Shown here: one piece after another, positions 29,263 through 38,699 of the stretch
How positions within the stretch are numbered: position 1 is the first letter of the stretch
How the letters are laid out: each line of letters starts with the position of its first letter
NCBI RefSeq assembly: GCF_006152065.1
Contig: NZ_VDFW01000001.1
Coordinates: forward strand, 248,001 to 312,000
Reading direction: 5' to 3'
Length of the DNA stretch: 64,000 nucleotides
Origin: Amycolatopsis alkalitolerans
GTDB taxonomy: Bacteria > Actinomycetota > Actinomycetes > Mycobacteriales > Pseudonocardiaceae
Notes under the pieces: generated by a model
What the model saw: only the letters and a program-made list of their open reading frames with translations
What the model was told of the DNA's origin: nothing
Databases searched by the model: none
Made by a program: the position numbers and the translations under genes

Positions 29263-29328
29263 GTTTTACAGCCTAGTCGTTCAGCGGGTGGACACCTGCT
29301 GGACGGATCCGGATGAAAGCGTGCGGGT

Positions 29329-30864
29329 ATGTGCATGAATTGTGGGGAAGGCGTGTCCCGCCGTGGGTTCCTGGCCGCGGCGGGTGCGGGGGCGGGCCTG
29401 GCCCTCGCTCCGATGACGTTCGCCGAGGCGGCCGAAGGATCGCACACGCAGGTGCTGACCGGCCATCTCGACCAGGGTGTGCCGGACTTCGTGTACCTGC
29501 CCGTGCAGGTGCCGAGCGGGGTCAGCCAGATTTCTGCCGTCTACAGCTACGACAAGCCGGCAGTGCCGTCCGGAACGCCCGGAAACTCGTGTGACATCGG
29601 GGTTTTCGACGCGCGCGGCACGAAACTCGGCGGGGCGGGTTTCCGCGGCTGGTCGGGTGGGTTCCGTGACCGGTTCTCGATCAGCCGCGCCGAGGCCACA
29701 CCGGGTTACCTGCCCGGCGACGTCATGCCGGGCACCTGGAACATCGTCCTCGGGCCGTACCAGGTCGCCCCGCAGGGGATGAACTACCGGGTCGAGGTCA
29801 CCCTGACCTACGGCGATCCGGGCGCGCCCTTCGAGCCGCACTACCCGCCGGTCAAGGCCCGCGGCCGCGGCCGCGCCTGGTACCGCGGTGACTGCCACCT
29901 CCACACGGTGTACTCCGACGGGAAGCGCCTGCCGGCCGAGGTCGCCGCGGGCGCGCGGGAGGCGAAGCTCGACTTCATCACCTCGACCGATCACAACACC
30001 TCGTCCTCGCACGCCGTATGGGGCGAGTTCGCGGGCGACGATCTGCTGATCATCCTCGGTGAGGAGGTCACCACCCGCAACGGGCACTGGCTCGGGCTCG
30101 GCCTGCAGCCGGGGCAGTTCATCGACTGGCGCTACCGCTCGACGGACGGCGCGGTCGGGGACTACACGCGTGCGATCCACCGCGTGGGCGGCCTGTGCGT
30201 GGCCGCGCACCCGTACTGCCCGTGGATCGCGTGTGCCTTCAAGTTCGGCTACGACGGGTTCGACGTGGTCGAGGTGTGGAACGGCCCCTGGACCTGGGAC
30301 GACGACGCGACGGTGTCCACATGGGACAACAAACTCGTGGAAGCCGTCCGGGGCAAGGGAAACTGGCTGCCCGCGATGGGCAACAGCGACGCGCACAACC
30401 CGGGCCAGGTGATCGGCCTGCCGCAGAACGTGGTGCTCGCGGACAATCTGAGCCGCGATGCGGTCCTCGCCGGGCTCAAGGCGGGCCGCACCTGGATCGC
30501 CGAGTCCGCCGGCGTGGACCTGACGTTCGCCGTTTCCGGCCCGCGCGGCCAGTCCGCCGGTATCGGTGAGCGGCTGGACGTCGGTGACAACGACAGGATC
30601 GCGGTGCGGCTGGACGTCAAGGGCGTGCCGAACGGCACCATCCGGCTGATCACCGACGAGGGGCAGATCCTGCAGACGAGCCTGCCCGCGAGCGGGACCG
30701 GCACCGTCACCTGGCTGACCACGCCCGCCGTGTCGAAGTACGTCCGCGCCGAGGTGCGGCATCCGCTCGAGAACGGCAGCGCCGGCGCGCCCGCACTCTC
30801 GCCGGGGCTCAACTTCGGAGCCATGGCCGCGATGACGAACCCCATCTTCCTCGGGCGCGGCTGA
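29329..30864 (+). CDS. Tat-exported PHP-domain (CehA/McbA-like) metallohydrolase
   Basis: This is a 511-residue protein. A twin-arginine signal (SRRGFLAAAGAGAGLALAP) is followed by AEA-A as a possible cleavage site. An N-terminal beta domain (about 40-180) precedes the PHP phosphoesterase domain, with metal ligands in GDCHLHTVYSDG (about 187), TSTDHNTSS, GEEVTT, AAHPYCPW and GNSDAHNP. A beta-rich C-terminus follows. CehA/McbA relatives hydrolyse carbaryl or phosphoesters; the native substrate is unknown. The first residues contain two cysteines (MCMNCGEG) ahead of the RR motif. It is divergent from the aldo/keto reductase. Confidence 0.88.
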   Translation: MCMNCGEGVSRRGFLAAAGAGAGLALAPMTFAEAAEGSHTQVLTGHLDQGVPDFVYLPVQVPSGVSQISAVYSYDKPAVPSGTPGNSCDIGVFDARGTKLGGAGFRGWSGGFRDRFSISRAEATPGYLPGDVMPGTWNIVLGPYQVAPQGMNYRVEVTLTYGDPGAPFEPHYPPVKARGRGRAWYRGDCHLHTVYSDGKRLPAEVAAGAREAKLDFITSTDHNTSSSHAVWGEFAGDDLLIILGEEVTTRNGHWLGLGLQPGQFIDWRYRSTDGAVGDYTRAIHRVGGLCVAAHPYCPWIACAFKFGYDGFDVVEVWNGPWTWDDDATVSTWDNKLVEAVRGKGNWLPAMGNSDAHNPGQVIGLPQNVVLADNLSRDAVLAGLKAGRTWIAESAGVDLTFAVSGPRGQSAGIGERLDVGDNDRIAVRLDVKGVPNGTIRLITDEGQILQTSLPASGTGTVTWLTTPAVSKYVRAEVRHPLENGSAGAPALSPGLNFGAMAAMTNPIFLGRG

Positions 30865-31032
30865 TCGGCGTAACGGCGGAAATCGTTATCTGACAGGGGC
30901 GACAGGGCGCATTCCATCTGTTAACTTTCCTCCGTTCCGTCGCACTTCTGGGGGATGGAGCCGGGAAACGATTCCCAGTCCCCCGCTCGGGGGTTGTGCG
31001 ACATCAGTTTTTGTTTTCCGGAGGAGGTTTCC

Positions 31033-34000
31033 GTGGCGCGCTCTGCCGCCCGACGATGGAACAGATACCGGCCGGTGATACTCGCCGCGGCGATTGGTCT
31101 GGGCATTTCGGTCGCCCAGGTTCCCGTTGCCGGTGCGGCGGTTTCTCCCGAGTTGCGGCCGGTCGGTTCGGTGCCGGCCGTACCCCACGGTGCGGCACGG
31201 CTCGCCGCGCCGGCCGCCGATCAGCCGGTTCAGCTCAATGTGGAACTGGCCCCGCGCGACCCCGCCGCGCTGCAGGCTTTCGTGACCGCGGTGTCCACTC
31301 CGGGCTCCCCGCAGTACCGCCAGTATCTGAAGAAGGGCCAGTTCGCCACCACGTTCGGGCCCAGCAAGGCTTCGATCGACACGGTGACCGAGGCCCTGAA
31401 GGCACAAGGGCTGCAGCCCGGCCCGGTCAGCGCGGACGGGCTCTCCATTCCGGTGCACACCACAATCGGTGAGGCGGCTCGCGCGCTGCACGTCGGCTTC
31501 GCCGGGTACCGGCTGGCAGACGGGCGGACCTCCTACGCCAACACGGACGCCGCCGAACTGCCTTCGACCGCGGCCGCGGTCGTCACCGGCATCGTCGGGC
31601 TGAACGACCTGGTCAAACCTGTCGCCCATCACACCAGGTCGAGCCGGACCGTGGCGGCGCCCACCTCGGCTTCTTCGCCGTTCCAGCCGAACACCGCCAC
31701 GCCGTCGTACTGTTCGGACATCAAGAACGTGCTGGCCAGCAACGGATTGACCGACACCCAGGACTACTGGGAGCCGGCCACGCTCTCGGCGAACTACGCC
31801 TACGGTACGTCCCAGCTGTACAACCAGTACGGCAACATCGGCAGCGGTGTCAACGTCGGTGTCTTCGAGTTGGAGAATTACTCCCAGGCCGACATCGATG
31901 CGTTCAAACAGTGCTTCGGCCTCCGCACCTCCGTCTCGGCGGTCAAAGTGGACGGTGGCCCGACCGCGCCGGCGGACATGAACACCGGCGTCGGCCTTGA
32001 GTCCGCGCTGGACATCGAGATCCTCGCCGGGCTCGCCCCGGGCGCCGGGATCACCGTCTACCAGGGACCGGACAACCCGTCGCCCGCGCAGTACCTCGAC
32101 GTGTACCGGCGCATGGTCACCGACGACTCGGTGCAGGTGATCTCCACTTCGTGGGGCATCTGCGAGCCGAACCTGCGTGACGTGGACCCGACCCTGATGA
32201 GCTCGGAAGCGACGATCTTCCAGACCGCGGCGGCGCAGGGGCAGACCGTGGTCGCCGCTTCGGGCGACTCCGGATCCACCGACTGCTACCAGGGCGCGGG
32301 CAGCCCGCACGGCAGCGAACTGGCCGTCGACGACCCCGCGGCGCAGCCGAACGTCCTCGGTGTCGGCGGCACTCGCATGACGCTGCCCTCGGGCGGCAGC
32401 TCCGTCGTCCAGTCCACCTGGAACACCACCGGAAACCCGTCCGGCGCGAGCGGCGGTGGCGTTTCCCCGAACGAGGTGCTTTCCGGTGCCGCGAACTACC
32501 AGAGCGGTGTCCAGGGTGCCGGCTACAGCAACGTCTGTGGGGCCGCCTCGGGCGAACAGTGCCGGCAGGTGCCCGACGTGTCGGCGCTCGCCGATCCCAG
32601 CACCGGCTACCTGGTCGCCTACGGCCACGACGCCACGTCCCAGTACTGGACCATCATCGGCGGCACGAGTGGGGCGGCACCGCTGTGGGCCGCGATCATC
32701 GCGCTGTCCGACGCGAGCCAGTCCTGCGCGGCCAATGGAGCGGTCGGGCTGGTGAACCCCGCCCTGTACCAGAACGCGAACCTGCTGACCGACGTGACCA
32801 CAGGCACCAACGTGATCCCGGATTCCGGGTACACCGGGAATCTCTATTCCGCCGGGACGGGCTATGACCTCGCGACGGGGCTGGGCACACCGAAGGCCCC
32901 CACCCTCGTCGAGGCCCTGTGTGCCGCCAAGCCGGCGTCGGTGGGCAGCACCTTCACGGCCGTGGCTCCGACCCGGGTGCTCGACACCCGGTCCGCGATC
33001 GGGACTTCGGGCACCGCACCCCTGGGCGCCGGTGCCACGCTCCCGTTGCACGTCACCGGTGCGAACGGGGTGCCCTCGAGCGGCGTGACGGCCGTCGTGC
33101 TGAACGTGACCGCGACCGAGCCCACCGATTCGGGGTTCCTGACGCTCTACCCCGATGGGCAGCCGCGTCCGGCGTCGTCGAACCTGAACTTCGTGCCGGG
33201 CGAGACCATTCCCAACCTGGTCACCGTTCCGGTCGGGTCGAACGGCGTGGTCGACATCTACAACAAGTTCGGCACGGTGCACGTCGTCGCCGACCTTTTC
33301 GGCTACTACGCGACCGGTGCCGGCAGCTTGTACAACCCGCTCACACCGGCTCGGGTGCTCGACACCCGGTCCGCGATCGGGACCTCGGGCACCGCGCCCC
33401 TCGGTACGGGCGCCACGCTTCCGTTGCAGGTGACCGGTGCGAACGGGGTGCCCTCGAGCGGGGTGACGGCCGTGGTGCTGAACGTGACCGCGACCGAGTC
33501 GACCGACGGCGGGTACTTGACCCTTTACCCTGACGGGCAGTCGCGTCCGGCGTCGTCGAACCTGAACTTCGTTGCGGGGGAGACGATTCCGAACCTGGTC
33601 ACCGTTCCGGTCGGGTCGAACGGTGTCGTCGACATCTACAACCGGTTCGGCACGGTGCACGTGATCGCCGACCTGTTCGGCTACTTCACCAGTAGCGGCA
33701 CCGGGTACAAGTTCCACACCTCGACCCCGCAACGGTTGCTCGACACCCGCAGCGGTCAGGGCGTGGCGCCCGGCCAACCGGCGCCGGTCGGGGCGGGCGG
33801 GGTGCTCGCGCTCCCGCTGACCGACACCGCCGGTCCCGGGAACGCGGGCCCGCTGGCGAACGCCGCCGGGCTCGTGCTCAACGTGACGGTGACCGGATCC
33901 ACCGATGGTGGGTTTCTCACTGTCTATCCCTCCAATGTGGCCCGTCCTGCCTCGTCCAATTTGAACTTCGTGGCGGGACAGACCATTCCCAACGCGGTCG

Positions 34001-34095
34001 TGACAGCCGTGAACGGCTCCGCGATCGATTTCTACAACCGGTTCGGCACCGTCCAGGTGATCGCCGACCTGTTCGGTTATTACGCGTCGAACTGA
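31033..34095 (+). CDS. Secreted S53 (sedolisin/kumamolisin-like) peptidase with three C-terminal repeats
   Basis: This is a 1020-residue preproprotein. It has a signal peptide (RPVILAAAIGLGISVAQVPVAGAA), a pro-kumamolisin activation domain (about 45-195) and an S53 catalytic domain. The Glu/Asp pair is E323/D327 (GLESALDIE), the oxyanion Asp is D412 (ASGDSGS) and the nucleophile is S546 (GGTSGAAPLW). The calcium-binding end is YDLATGLGTPKA. Three beta-rich repeats follow, starting near residues 648, 774 and 900 (each with VLDTR/LLDTR ... LNVT ... SSNLNF ... NKFGTV/NRFGTV ... ADLFGY), probably for surface or substrate binding. GTG at 31033 follows a GGAGGAGG site. It is an acidic endopeptidase by family. 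Confidence 0.92.
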   Translation: MARSAARRWNRYRPVILAAAIGLGISVAQVPVAGAAVSPELRPVGSVPAVPHGAARLAAPAADQPVQLNVELAPRDPAALQAFVTAVSTPGSPQYRQYLKKGQFATTFGPSKASIDTVTEALKAQGLQPGPVSADGLSIPVHTTIGEAARALHVGFAGYRLADGRTSYANTDAAELPSTAAAVVTGIVGLNDLVKPVAHHTRSSRTVAAPTSASSPFQPNTATPSYCSDIKNVLASNGLTDTQDYWEPATLSANYAYGTSQLYNQYGNIGSGVNVGVFELENYSQADIDAFKQCFGLRTSVSAVKVDGGPTAPADMNTGVGLESALDIEILAGLAPGAGITVYQGPDNPSPAQYLDVYRRMVTDDSVQVISTSWGICEPNLRDVDPTLMSSEATIFQTAAAQGQTVVAASGDSGSTDCYQGAGSPHGSELAVDDPAAQPNVLGVGGTRMTLPSGGSSVVQSTWNTTGNPSGASGGGVSPNEVLSGAANYQSGVQGAGYSNVCGAASGEQCRQVPDVSALADPSTGYLVAYGHDATSQYWTIIGGTSGAAPLWAAIIALSDASQSCAANGAVGLVNPALYQNANLLTDVTTGTNVIPDSGYTGNLYSAGTGYDLATGLGTPKAPTLVEALCAAKPASVGSTFTAVAPTRVLDTRSAIGTSGTAPLGAGATLPLHVTGANGVPSSGVTAVVLNVTATEPTDSGFLTLYPDGQPRPASSNLNFVPGETIPNLVTVPVGSNGVVDIYNKFGTVHVVADLFGYYATGAGSLYNPLTPARVLDTRSAIGTSGTAPLGTGATLPLQVTGANGVPSSGVTAVVLNVTATESTDGGYLTLYPDGQSRPASSNLNFVAGETIPNLVTVPVGSNGVVDIYNRFGTVHVIADLFGYFTSSGTGYKFHTSTPQRLLDTRSGQGVAPGQPAPVGAGGVLALPLTDTAGPGNAGPLANAAGLVLNVTVTGSTDGGFLTVYPSNVARPASSNLNFVAGQTIPNAVVTAVNGSAIDFYNRFGTVQVIADLFGYYASN
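32974..33678 (+). repeat. 378-bp tandem repeat within the S53 peptidase gene
   Basis: Bases 32974-33300 and 33352-33678 align without gaps at an exact 378-bp (126-codon) offset and are close to 90% identical by hand comparison. A third, more diverged copy follows from about 33731. Most differences between the first two are synonymous, which indicates a fairly recent duplication or ongoing gene conversion. Confidence 0.85.
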
Positions 34096-34106
34096 GTCAC
34101 GTACTC

Positions 34107-34140
34107 TGCTTGGGGCCCCGTTCCGGCGGGGCCCCAAGCA
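34107..34140 (+). terminator. Strong hairpin after the S53 peptidase gene
   Basis: A 13-bp perfect stem (34107-34119 with 34128-34140, 8-base loop) lies 12 bp after the stop and before the next gene. Confidence 0.75.
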
Positions 34141-34157
34141 GGGGACAAAGGTAAGGA

Positions 34158-36086
34158 ATGAGCTGGTTCGCGTCGATTCCGGTCGGCCTCGTCTGTGTCG
34201 CATGGCTGCTCGTACCGGGCCTTCTGGTGACCTACCCGATCGGACTGCGCGGCATCGCCGCCTGGGCGGTGGCGCCGATCGTGACCGTGGCGATCACCGC
34301 TTCGTTCGCCGTAGTCGCCGGCAAAGCAGGCATTTCCTGGTCGGTCGGTGCCGTCGTGATGGCGTGCGCGGCGGTCGCGATCGTGATCGGCGGCGGCGCA
34401 TTTCTCCTGCGGCGCCGGGTCCGGGCACGTGAGCCCGACCCGCGGCGGCTCACGCTGGCGGCCTTGCTCGGCCTGGTGGTCGCCGCGATTCTGGGCGCGA
34501 TCGCGTTCGCCCGAGGGGCCGGCGAACCGGAGTCGATCTCACAGACCTTCGACGGGGTGTTCCACTACAACGCCGTCGCCTCGATCCTCGATTCCGGGAA
34601 CGCGTCCTCGCTGACGCTCGGCAGCCTCGGCTCGCCCGGCATCCCGCCCGCGTTCTACCCGGGCGCGTGGCATGACCTCGTGTCGCTCGTGGTGCTCAGC
34701 GGCGTCGCGTCCGTACCCGTCGCGACGAACCTGATGGCCGCCACCGTGGCCCTGGTGCTCTGGCCGCTGTCCTGCCTGCTGCTGGCCCGGCAGATCTTCG
34801 GACGTTCCCCGGCTGCGCTGGCTGTCACCGGGGTCGTCAGCATCGGCTTCGGTGCGTACCCGTGGGGCCTGCTCAGCTTCGGTGTGCTGTGGCCGAACCT
34901 GCTCGGCATGTCCCTGGCCCCCGCTTCACTCGGGGCCGTGCTTTCGCTGTTCGGGGTGGCCAGGGAGGACGCGATCGGCCGCGGCCGGGCCTGGCTGCTG
35001 CTGCCGGTCATCCTGGTCGCGCTCGCGCTCGGCCATCCCAACGTCCTGTTCAGCGTCGCCGCCCTGTCGATCTTCCCGGTCGGCACCATGCTGCTTCGCC
35101 GCGCCTGGCGCCGGCCATGGCGTGGCCTCGCCGAGATCGCGGGCGCGGTGGCCGTCTTGCTGCTCGGCTGGTGGTGGGCCGCGACCACACCGGCGCTCGC
35201 GACCGTGCGCACGATGCCGTGGCCGCCGGTCACCACGCCCGGGCACGCGGCCGGTGAAGTCCTCAGCAACGCGGCACCCGGGTACGACCCGCTGTGGGTG
35301 CTCTCCGCGCTCGTCCTGGTGGGAGTCGTCTACTGCCTGTGGCGCAGCGGCTGGCGCTGGCTCGTCGGCGGGCAGGTGCTGTCCGCGGCCCTGTATGTCG
35401 TCAGCGCCGGGGTCAACAAGCCGTCCACGTACAAGTTCACCGGCTACTGGTACAACGACTCACACCGGCTCGCCGCCATGATCCCGATCACCGCCGTCCC
35501 GCTGACGGTCGCGGCGCTCCTGCTCCTGGTGGCGCTGGTACGCCGCGTTCTTCCGAGAGCGCAAGAGGTTCTGGTCGCGTCGATACTCGGGGCGATCCTG
35601 CTCGCCGTCACCGGCGGACTGTACGTGCGCAGCCACATCTCGATCCTGGCCGGGCACTACACCAAGGCGGCCGGTGAACCGGGCAACCGGCTGTTCGATG
35701 CTCGCGAACGGGCCTTCTTCGCCCGCATCCAGCATGAGCTGCCCGCCGGTGCGAAGGTCGCGGGGAACCCCTGGAACGGCAGCGTGCTGCTGTGGGCGCT
35801 GTACGACCGCCCGGTGCTGATCCCGAACCTGGTCATCGCCACCACCCCGGACCAGGACTACCTGTCGGCGCATCTGATCGACGCCGCGGCCGACCCCCGG
35901 GTCTGCGAGATCGCGAACCGCCTTGGCGTGGGGTACCTGGTCGTCACCGACAACCTCTTCTGGCCGGGCTCGCCGGAGACGGCGAAGTACCCGGGCCTGG
36001 CCGACCCCGGCAACCGGCCGGGATTCCGGCTCGTCGACGCCGACGGGCCGGACAAGCTGTATCAGCTCACGGCTTGCGGGCGATGA
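34158..36086 (+). CDS. Large polytopic membrane protein (DUF6541-like)
   Basis: This 642-residue protein has about 12-14 hydrophobic helices and one larger hydrophilic C-terminal domain (about 510-642, with GNRLFDARERAFFARIQHELPAGAKVAGNPWNG). The layout, with an extracellular loop after the first helices (FDGVFHYNAVASILDSGNASS) and a soluble end, resembles GT-C-type glycosyltransferases and the DUF6541 family. It stands beside glycosyltransferases and a flippase, so a role in assembling a surface glycan is reasonable. Catalytic residues are not obvious. Its last 20 bases overlap the convergent gene. Confidence 0.72.
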   Translation: MSWFASIPVGLVCVAWLLVPGLLVTYPIGLRGIAAWAVAPIVTVAITASFAVVAGKAGISWSVGAVVMACAAVAIVIGGGAFLLRRRVRAREPDPRRLTLAALLGLVVAAILGAIAFARGAGEPESISQTFDGVFHYNAVASILDSGNASSLTLGSLGSPGIPPAFYPGAWHDLVSLVVLSGVASVPVATNLMAATVALVLWPLSCLLLARQIFGRSPAALAVTGVVSIGFGAYPWGLLSFGVLWPNLLGMSLAPASLGAVLSLFGVAREDAIGRGRAWLLLPVILVALALGHPNVLFSVAALSIFPVGTMLLRRAWRRPWRGLAEIAGAVAVLLLGWWWAATTPALATVRTMPWPPVTTPGHAAGEVLSNAAPGYDPLWVLSALVLVGVVYCLWRSGWRWLVGGQVLSAALYVVSAGVNKPSTYKFTGYWYNDSHRLAAMIPITAVPLTVAALLLLVALVRRVLPRAQEVLVASILGAILLAVTGGLYVRSHISILAGHYTKAAGEPGNRLFDARERAFFARIQHELPAGAKVAGNPWNGSVLLWALYDRPVLIPNLVIATTPDQDYLSAHLIDAAADPRVCEIANRLGVGYLVVTDNLFWPGSPETAKYPGLADPGNRPGFRLVDADGPDKLYQLTACGR

Positions 36087-37578
36087 GCACGAACTCGTTG
36101 TAGGGGAAGGCCTTCCCGGCGAACCGTGGCAGTGGGAACGAGATCCGCCGCTCCACCGCGAGCCCCAGCTGCCTGGCGACGTCGGTGAGGCCGTCGAAGT
36201 CGGTGAACTCGACATGCGTGCTGTCGGTGGCGTAGCCGCGTTCCTGCGGGCAGATGAACACCACGCGAGCCCCGGGCGCCAGGCAGTCCAGGTAGCCCGC
36301 GAGTACCTTGACCGCCTCGCCGCGAGTCATGTGCTCGATCAGATGGGCCGCCAGCAGGCCGCCGAACCGCCCCGGCCGCGAGTACTCGGTCTCGCCGAAT
36401 TCTTCGGTCGTGAACGCCGTCAGTCCGCGCTCGCGGCACACTTCGACCGAGTGCGCGTTGTGGTCGACCCCGACCCCGCGCGGCGCCAGATGCGTGAGGT
36501 TGCGGCCCAGACCGCACCCGACGTCCAGCACCTCCCGATCCCCGAACAGGCGCCGGACGTTCCACCGGTACGGCGCCTGGACGTTCAGGACTCGTTTCCA
36601 CCACGGTTGTTCGAGCCGGATGAGCCGGTCCGTGTAGTCGGCACCGTCGGTGGCTCCGGGAGCGTTCACCCCGGTGAGCGTACCGGCGCGACGGCGGCCG
36701 AAAGCGTGCCGGGCCAGCGTCGCGGCACCGCGCCCCTGCCGGGCCAGCAGCATGCCCGGCAGCATGCTGAGCGCGAACAGCCGCGAGGACAAGTGCAGTT
36801 CCGCGGCCCGCGCCGCGCGGTCCCACCCGTGGGCGCGCATGCTGTCGGCGGTGTCGAGGAAGAACCGCTCGGCCTCGACGAAACGCGCCCCGGTCTGTGC
36901 CGTCGCCGACGATTCGCTGCCGGCGTGGCGGCGGTATTCGAAGCACACGGTCTCGTCGACGACGAGCGTCTCGCCGGCCTGGACGAGTTCGAGCAGCAGC
37001 GCCAGATCCTGGATGACCCCCAGATCCTGCCGGAACCGCACGCCTTTCAGGCTACTCGCCCGCCAGCACAGCGACGGGAAGTACAGCCAGTCTCCCCGCA
37101 CGAGGCTCAGCGCGAGCGCCTCGCCCGACATGGTGAGGCGGCCGCGCACCGCCGGTGCGTACACGCGCCGTTTCGCCTCGTCGACCAGCGTGCGGGCGGG
37201 CCTGCCGGAGCCGTCGATCAGCCGCACGCCAGGCTGGATGATCCCCGCCTCCGGCCTCGCCTCGTGCGCGGCCAGCACCGTGGCGACGTAGTTCGGGAGC
37301 ATCCGGTCGTCGCAGCCCATCAGCACGACGAGTTCGTGCTCGACGAGGTCGAGGCACCGGTTGAAGTTGCCGGTCACCCCCAGGTTCCGCTCGTTGCGCA
37401 GGTAACGGACGCGGTCGTCGTCCAGCCCGGCGAACCATTCGGGTACCCCGGGCTCGCGGCCGTCGTCGACCACCGTCAGGCGCCAGCGCGGATCGTCCTG
37501 CGCGAGCACGCTTTCGACGGCGGCCCGCATCAGGGCGGCGTCGCCGTAGTAGGGCATGAGGATGTCAACGAGGGTCAT
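36067..37578 (-). CDS. Glycosyltransferase family 2 fused to a methyltransferase
   Basis: This is a 503-residue protein. The N-terminal GT2 domain (about 1-250) has DILMPYYGDAALMRAAVESVLAQDD, VVDDG and a DxD-like GCDDRMLPN. A linker follows, then a class I SAM methyltransferase domain (about 345-503) with the glycine motif EVLDVGCGLGRN, followed by GVDHN and LLAAHLIEHM. Such fusions transfer and methylate a sugar, typical of surface polysaccharide or glycolipid synthesis. The SAM motifs appear intact. Its start overlaps the DUF2304 gene by 14 bases, so it belongs to the same operon. Confidence 0.86.
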   Translation of the reverse strand: MTLVDILMPYYGDAALMRAAVESVLAQDDPRWRLTVVDDGREPGVPEWFAGLDDDRVRYLRNERNLGVTGNFNRCLDLVEHELVVLMGCDDRMLPNYVATVLAAHEARPEAGIIQPGVRLIDGSGRPARTLVDEAKRRVYAPAVRGRLTMSGEALALSLVRGDWLYFPSLCWRASSLKGVRFRQDLGVIQDLALLLELVQAGETLVVDETVCFEYRRHAGSESSATAQTGARFVEAERFFLDTADSMRAHGWDRAARAAELHLSSRLFALSMLPGMLLARQGRGAATLARHAFGRRRAGTLTGVNAPGATDGADYTDRLIRLEQPWWKRVLNVQAPYRWNVRRLFGDREVLDVGCGLGRNLTHLAPRGVGVDHNAHSVEVCRERGLTAFTTEEFGETEYSRPGRFGGLLAAHLIEHMTRGEAVKVLAGYLDCLAPGARVVFICPQERGYATDSTHVEFTDFDGLTDVARQLGLAVERRISFPLPRFAGKAFPYNEFVLIARKP

Positions 37579-37924
37579 GCTGCTGCTTCTTGTACTCGTC
37601 GAACTCGAGCCGAATGATCGCCAGGTCCTCGGCCAGCTTCCGGGTTTCGTTCTCGACGCGCGAGAGCTCCCACGACAGGTGAAGCGCGACGCCGACGAGG
37701 AACGTGATGCCCACGAAGAACAGCAGGTTCACTGGCAGCGTGACGCCGGTCAGCCTGCTCAGCGCGGTCAGCAGGCCGGGGAAGACGGTCAGCACGAGGA
37801 TGATCACCCCGACGACCAGCCACAGCACGGCGTACTTTTCGCTGAGCTGCCGGCGCCGCAGCAATTCGAAGATCCCGGCGAGGATCAGCAAGCTGCCGAA
37901 CAGGGCCACCAGGTACGAACTCAT
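37565..37924 (-). CDS. DUF2304 membrane protein
   Basis: This 119-residue protein has three hydrophobic helices (LVALFGSLLILAGIFELL, LSEKYAVLWLVVGVIILVLTVF, LPVNLLFFVGITFLVGVALHLSW) and a short C-terminal coiled coil (RVENETRKLAEDLAIIRLEFDEYKKQ), the pattern of DUF2304. Members commonly accompany GT2 dolichol/polyprenyl-phosphate sugar transferases, perhaps as membrane partners. Here it overlaps the upstream GT2 gene by four bases (ATGA), which suggests a stoichiometric complex. Confidence 0.85.
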   Translation of the reverse strand: MSSYLVALFGSLLILAGIFELLRRRQLSEKYAVLWLVVGVIILVLTVFPGLLTALSRLTGVTLPVNLLFFVGITFLVGVALHLSWELSRVENETRKLAEDLAIIRLEFDEYKKQQHDPR

Positions 37925-38685
37925 CGCGACACGCCGCCCTTCACCGGAACCGGCGCCGGCTCGACCGCGACCCTCCAGCGCCGCACCAGAGCCAGTAGCA
38001 GCGCGAACCCCGCGCGAAACAGGTAGACCCCGGCCTTGATCGGCCGGTGGCTGGGGCGTCCGTCGCTGCGCGGCCGCATCCGGGCCGTCACCTGCGTGAC
38101 GCGGCAGCCGGCACGCAGCGCGATCACCAGTGACTCGACGGTGTCGCCCAGGTACTCGGCCGGGTAGTACCGCGCGAACAGGGGCAGCGCACGTGGCCCG
38201 GTCGCTCGGAACCCCGATGTGGTGTCGGTGAGCTTGGTGCGAGCCAGCCGCGAGATCACCTTCGCCAGCACCACCATCGCCCATCGCCGGGGCCCCCGGA
38301 CCCGGTAGCCGCCGTCCTCGTCGAACCGGGCGCCGATCACGATGTCGGCCTCGTCCAGTTTGGCGAGCAGCGCGGGGACTTCGCGCGGATCGTGCTGGCC
38401 ATCCGCGTCCACCTGGACGGCGGTGTGGTAGCCGCGCCGCAGGGCGTACCTGAACCCCGCTCGCATGGCGCCGCCGACGCCCAGGTTGTACGGCAATTCG
38501 AGCACGGTCGCGCCCGCCTGCCGGGCGGCGGCGACCGTGCCGTCGGTCGAGCCGTCGTCGACTACCAGGACATCGAGGTCCGGCAGCGCCGTCCGGATCT
38601 CGTGGATCGTTCGCCCGATGCACGGTTCCTCATTCCAGGCCGGAACGATGATCAGGACCCGTCCACCGGGCGGCTGTCTCTCCAC
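37921..38685 (-). CDS. GT2 glycosyltransferase (polyprenyl-phosphate sugar transferase-like)
   Basis: This is a 254-residue GT-A enzyme. Its motifs are VLIIVPAWNEEPCIGRTI, VVDDGSTDGT and the metal-binding QVDADGQHDP. LPYNLGVGGAMRAGFRYAL is characteristic of dolichol-phosphate-mannose-synthase-like proteins. It has no long membrane tail; the DUF2304 partner encoded next may provide it. It probably loads a sugar onto polyprenyl phosphate for the membrane enzymes of the cluster. Confidence 0.88.
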   Translation of the reverse strand: MERQPPGGRVLIIVPAWNEEPCIGRTIHEIRTALPDLDVLVVDDGSTDGTVAAARQAGATVLELPYNLGVGGAMRAGFRYALRRGYHTAVQVDADGQHDPREVPALLAKLDEADIVIGARFDEDGGYRVRGPRRWAMVVLAKVISRLARTKLTDTTSGFRATGPRALPLFARYYPAEYLGDTVESLVIALRAGCRVTQVTARMRPRSDGRPSHRPIKAGVYLFRAGFALLLALVRRWRVAVEPAPVPVKGGVSR

Positions 38686-38699
38686 GGCAGCAGTTTAAG

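Noticed and set aside
30886..34203. 1105-codon minus-strand frame opposite the S53 peptidase
   Set aside because: The plus strand encodes a complete peptidase with signal peptide and catalytic residues; the antisense frame is Arg/Gly/His-rich and without known features.
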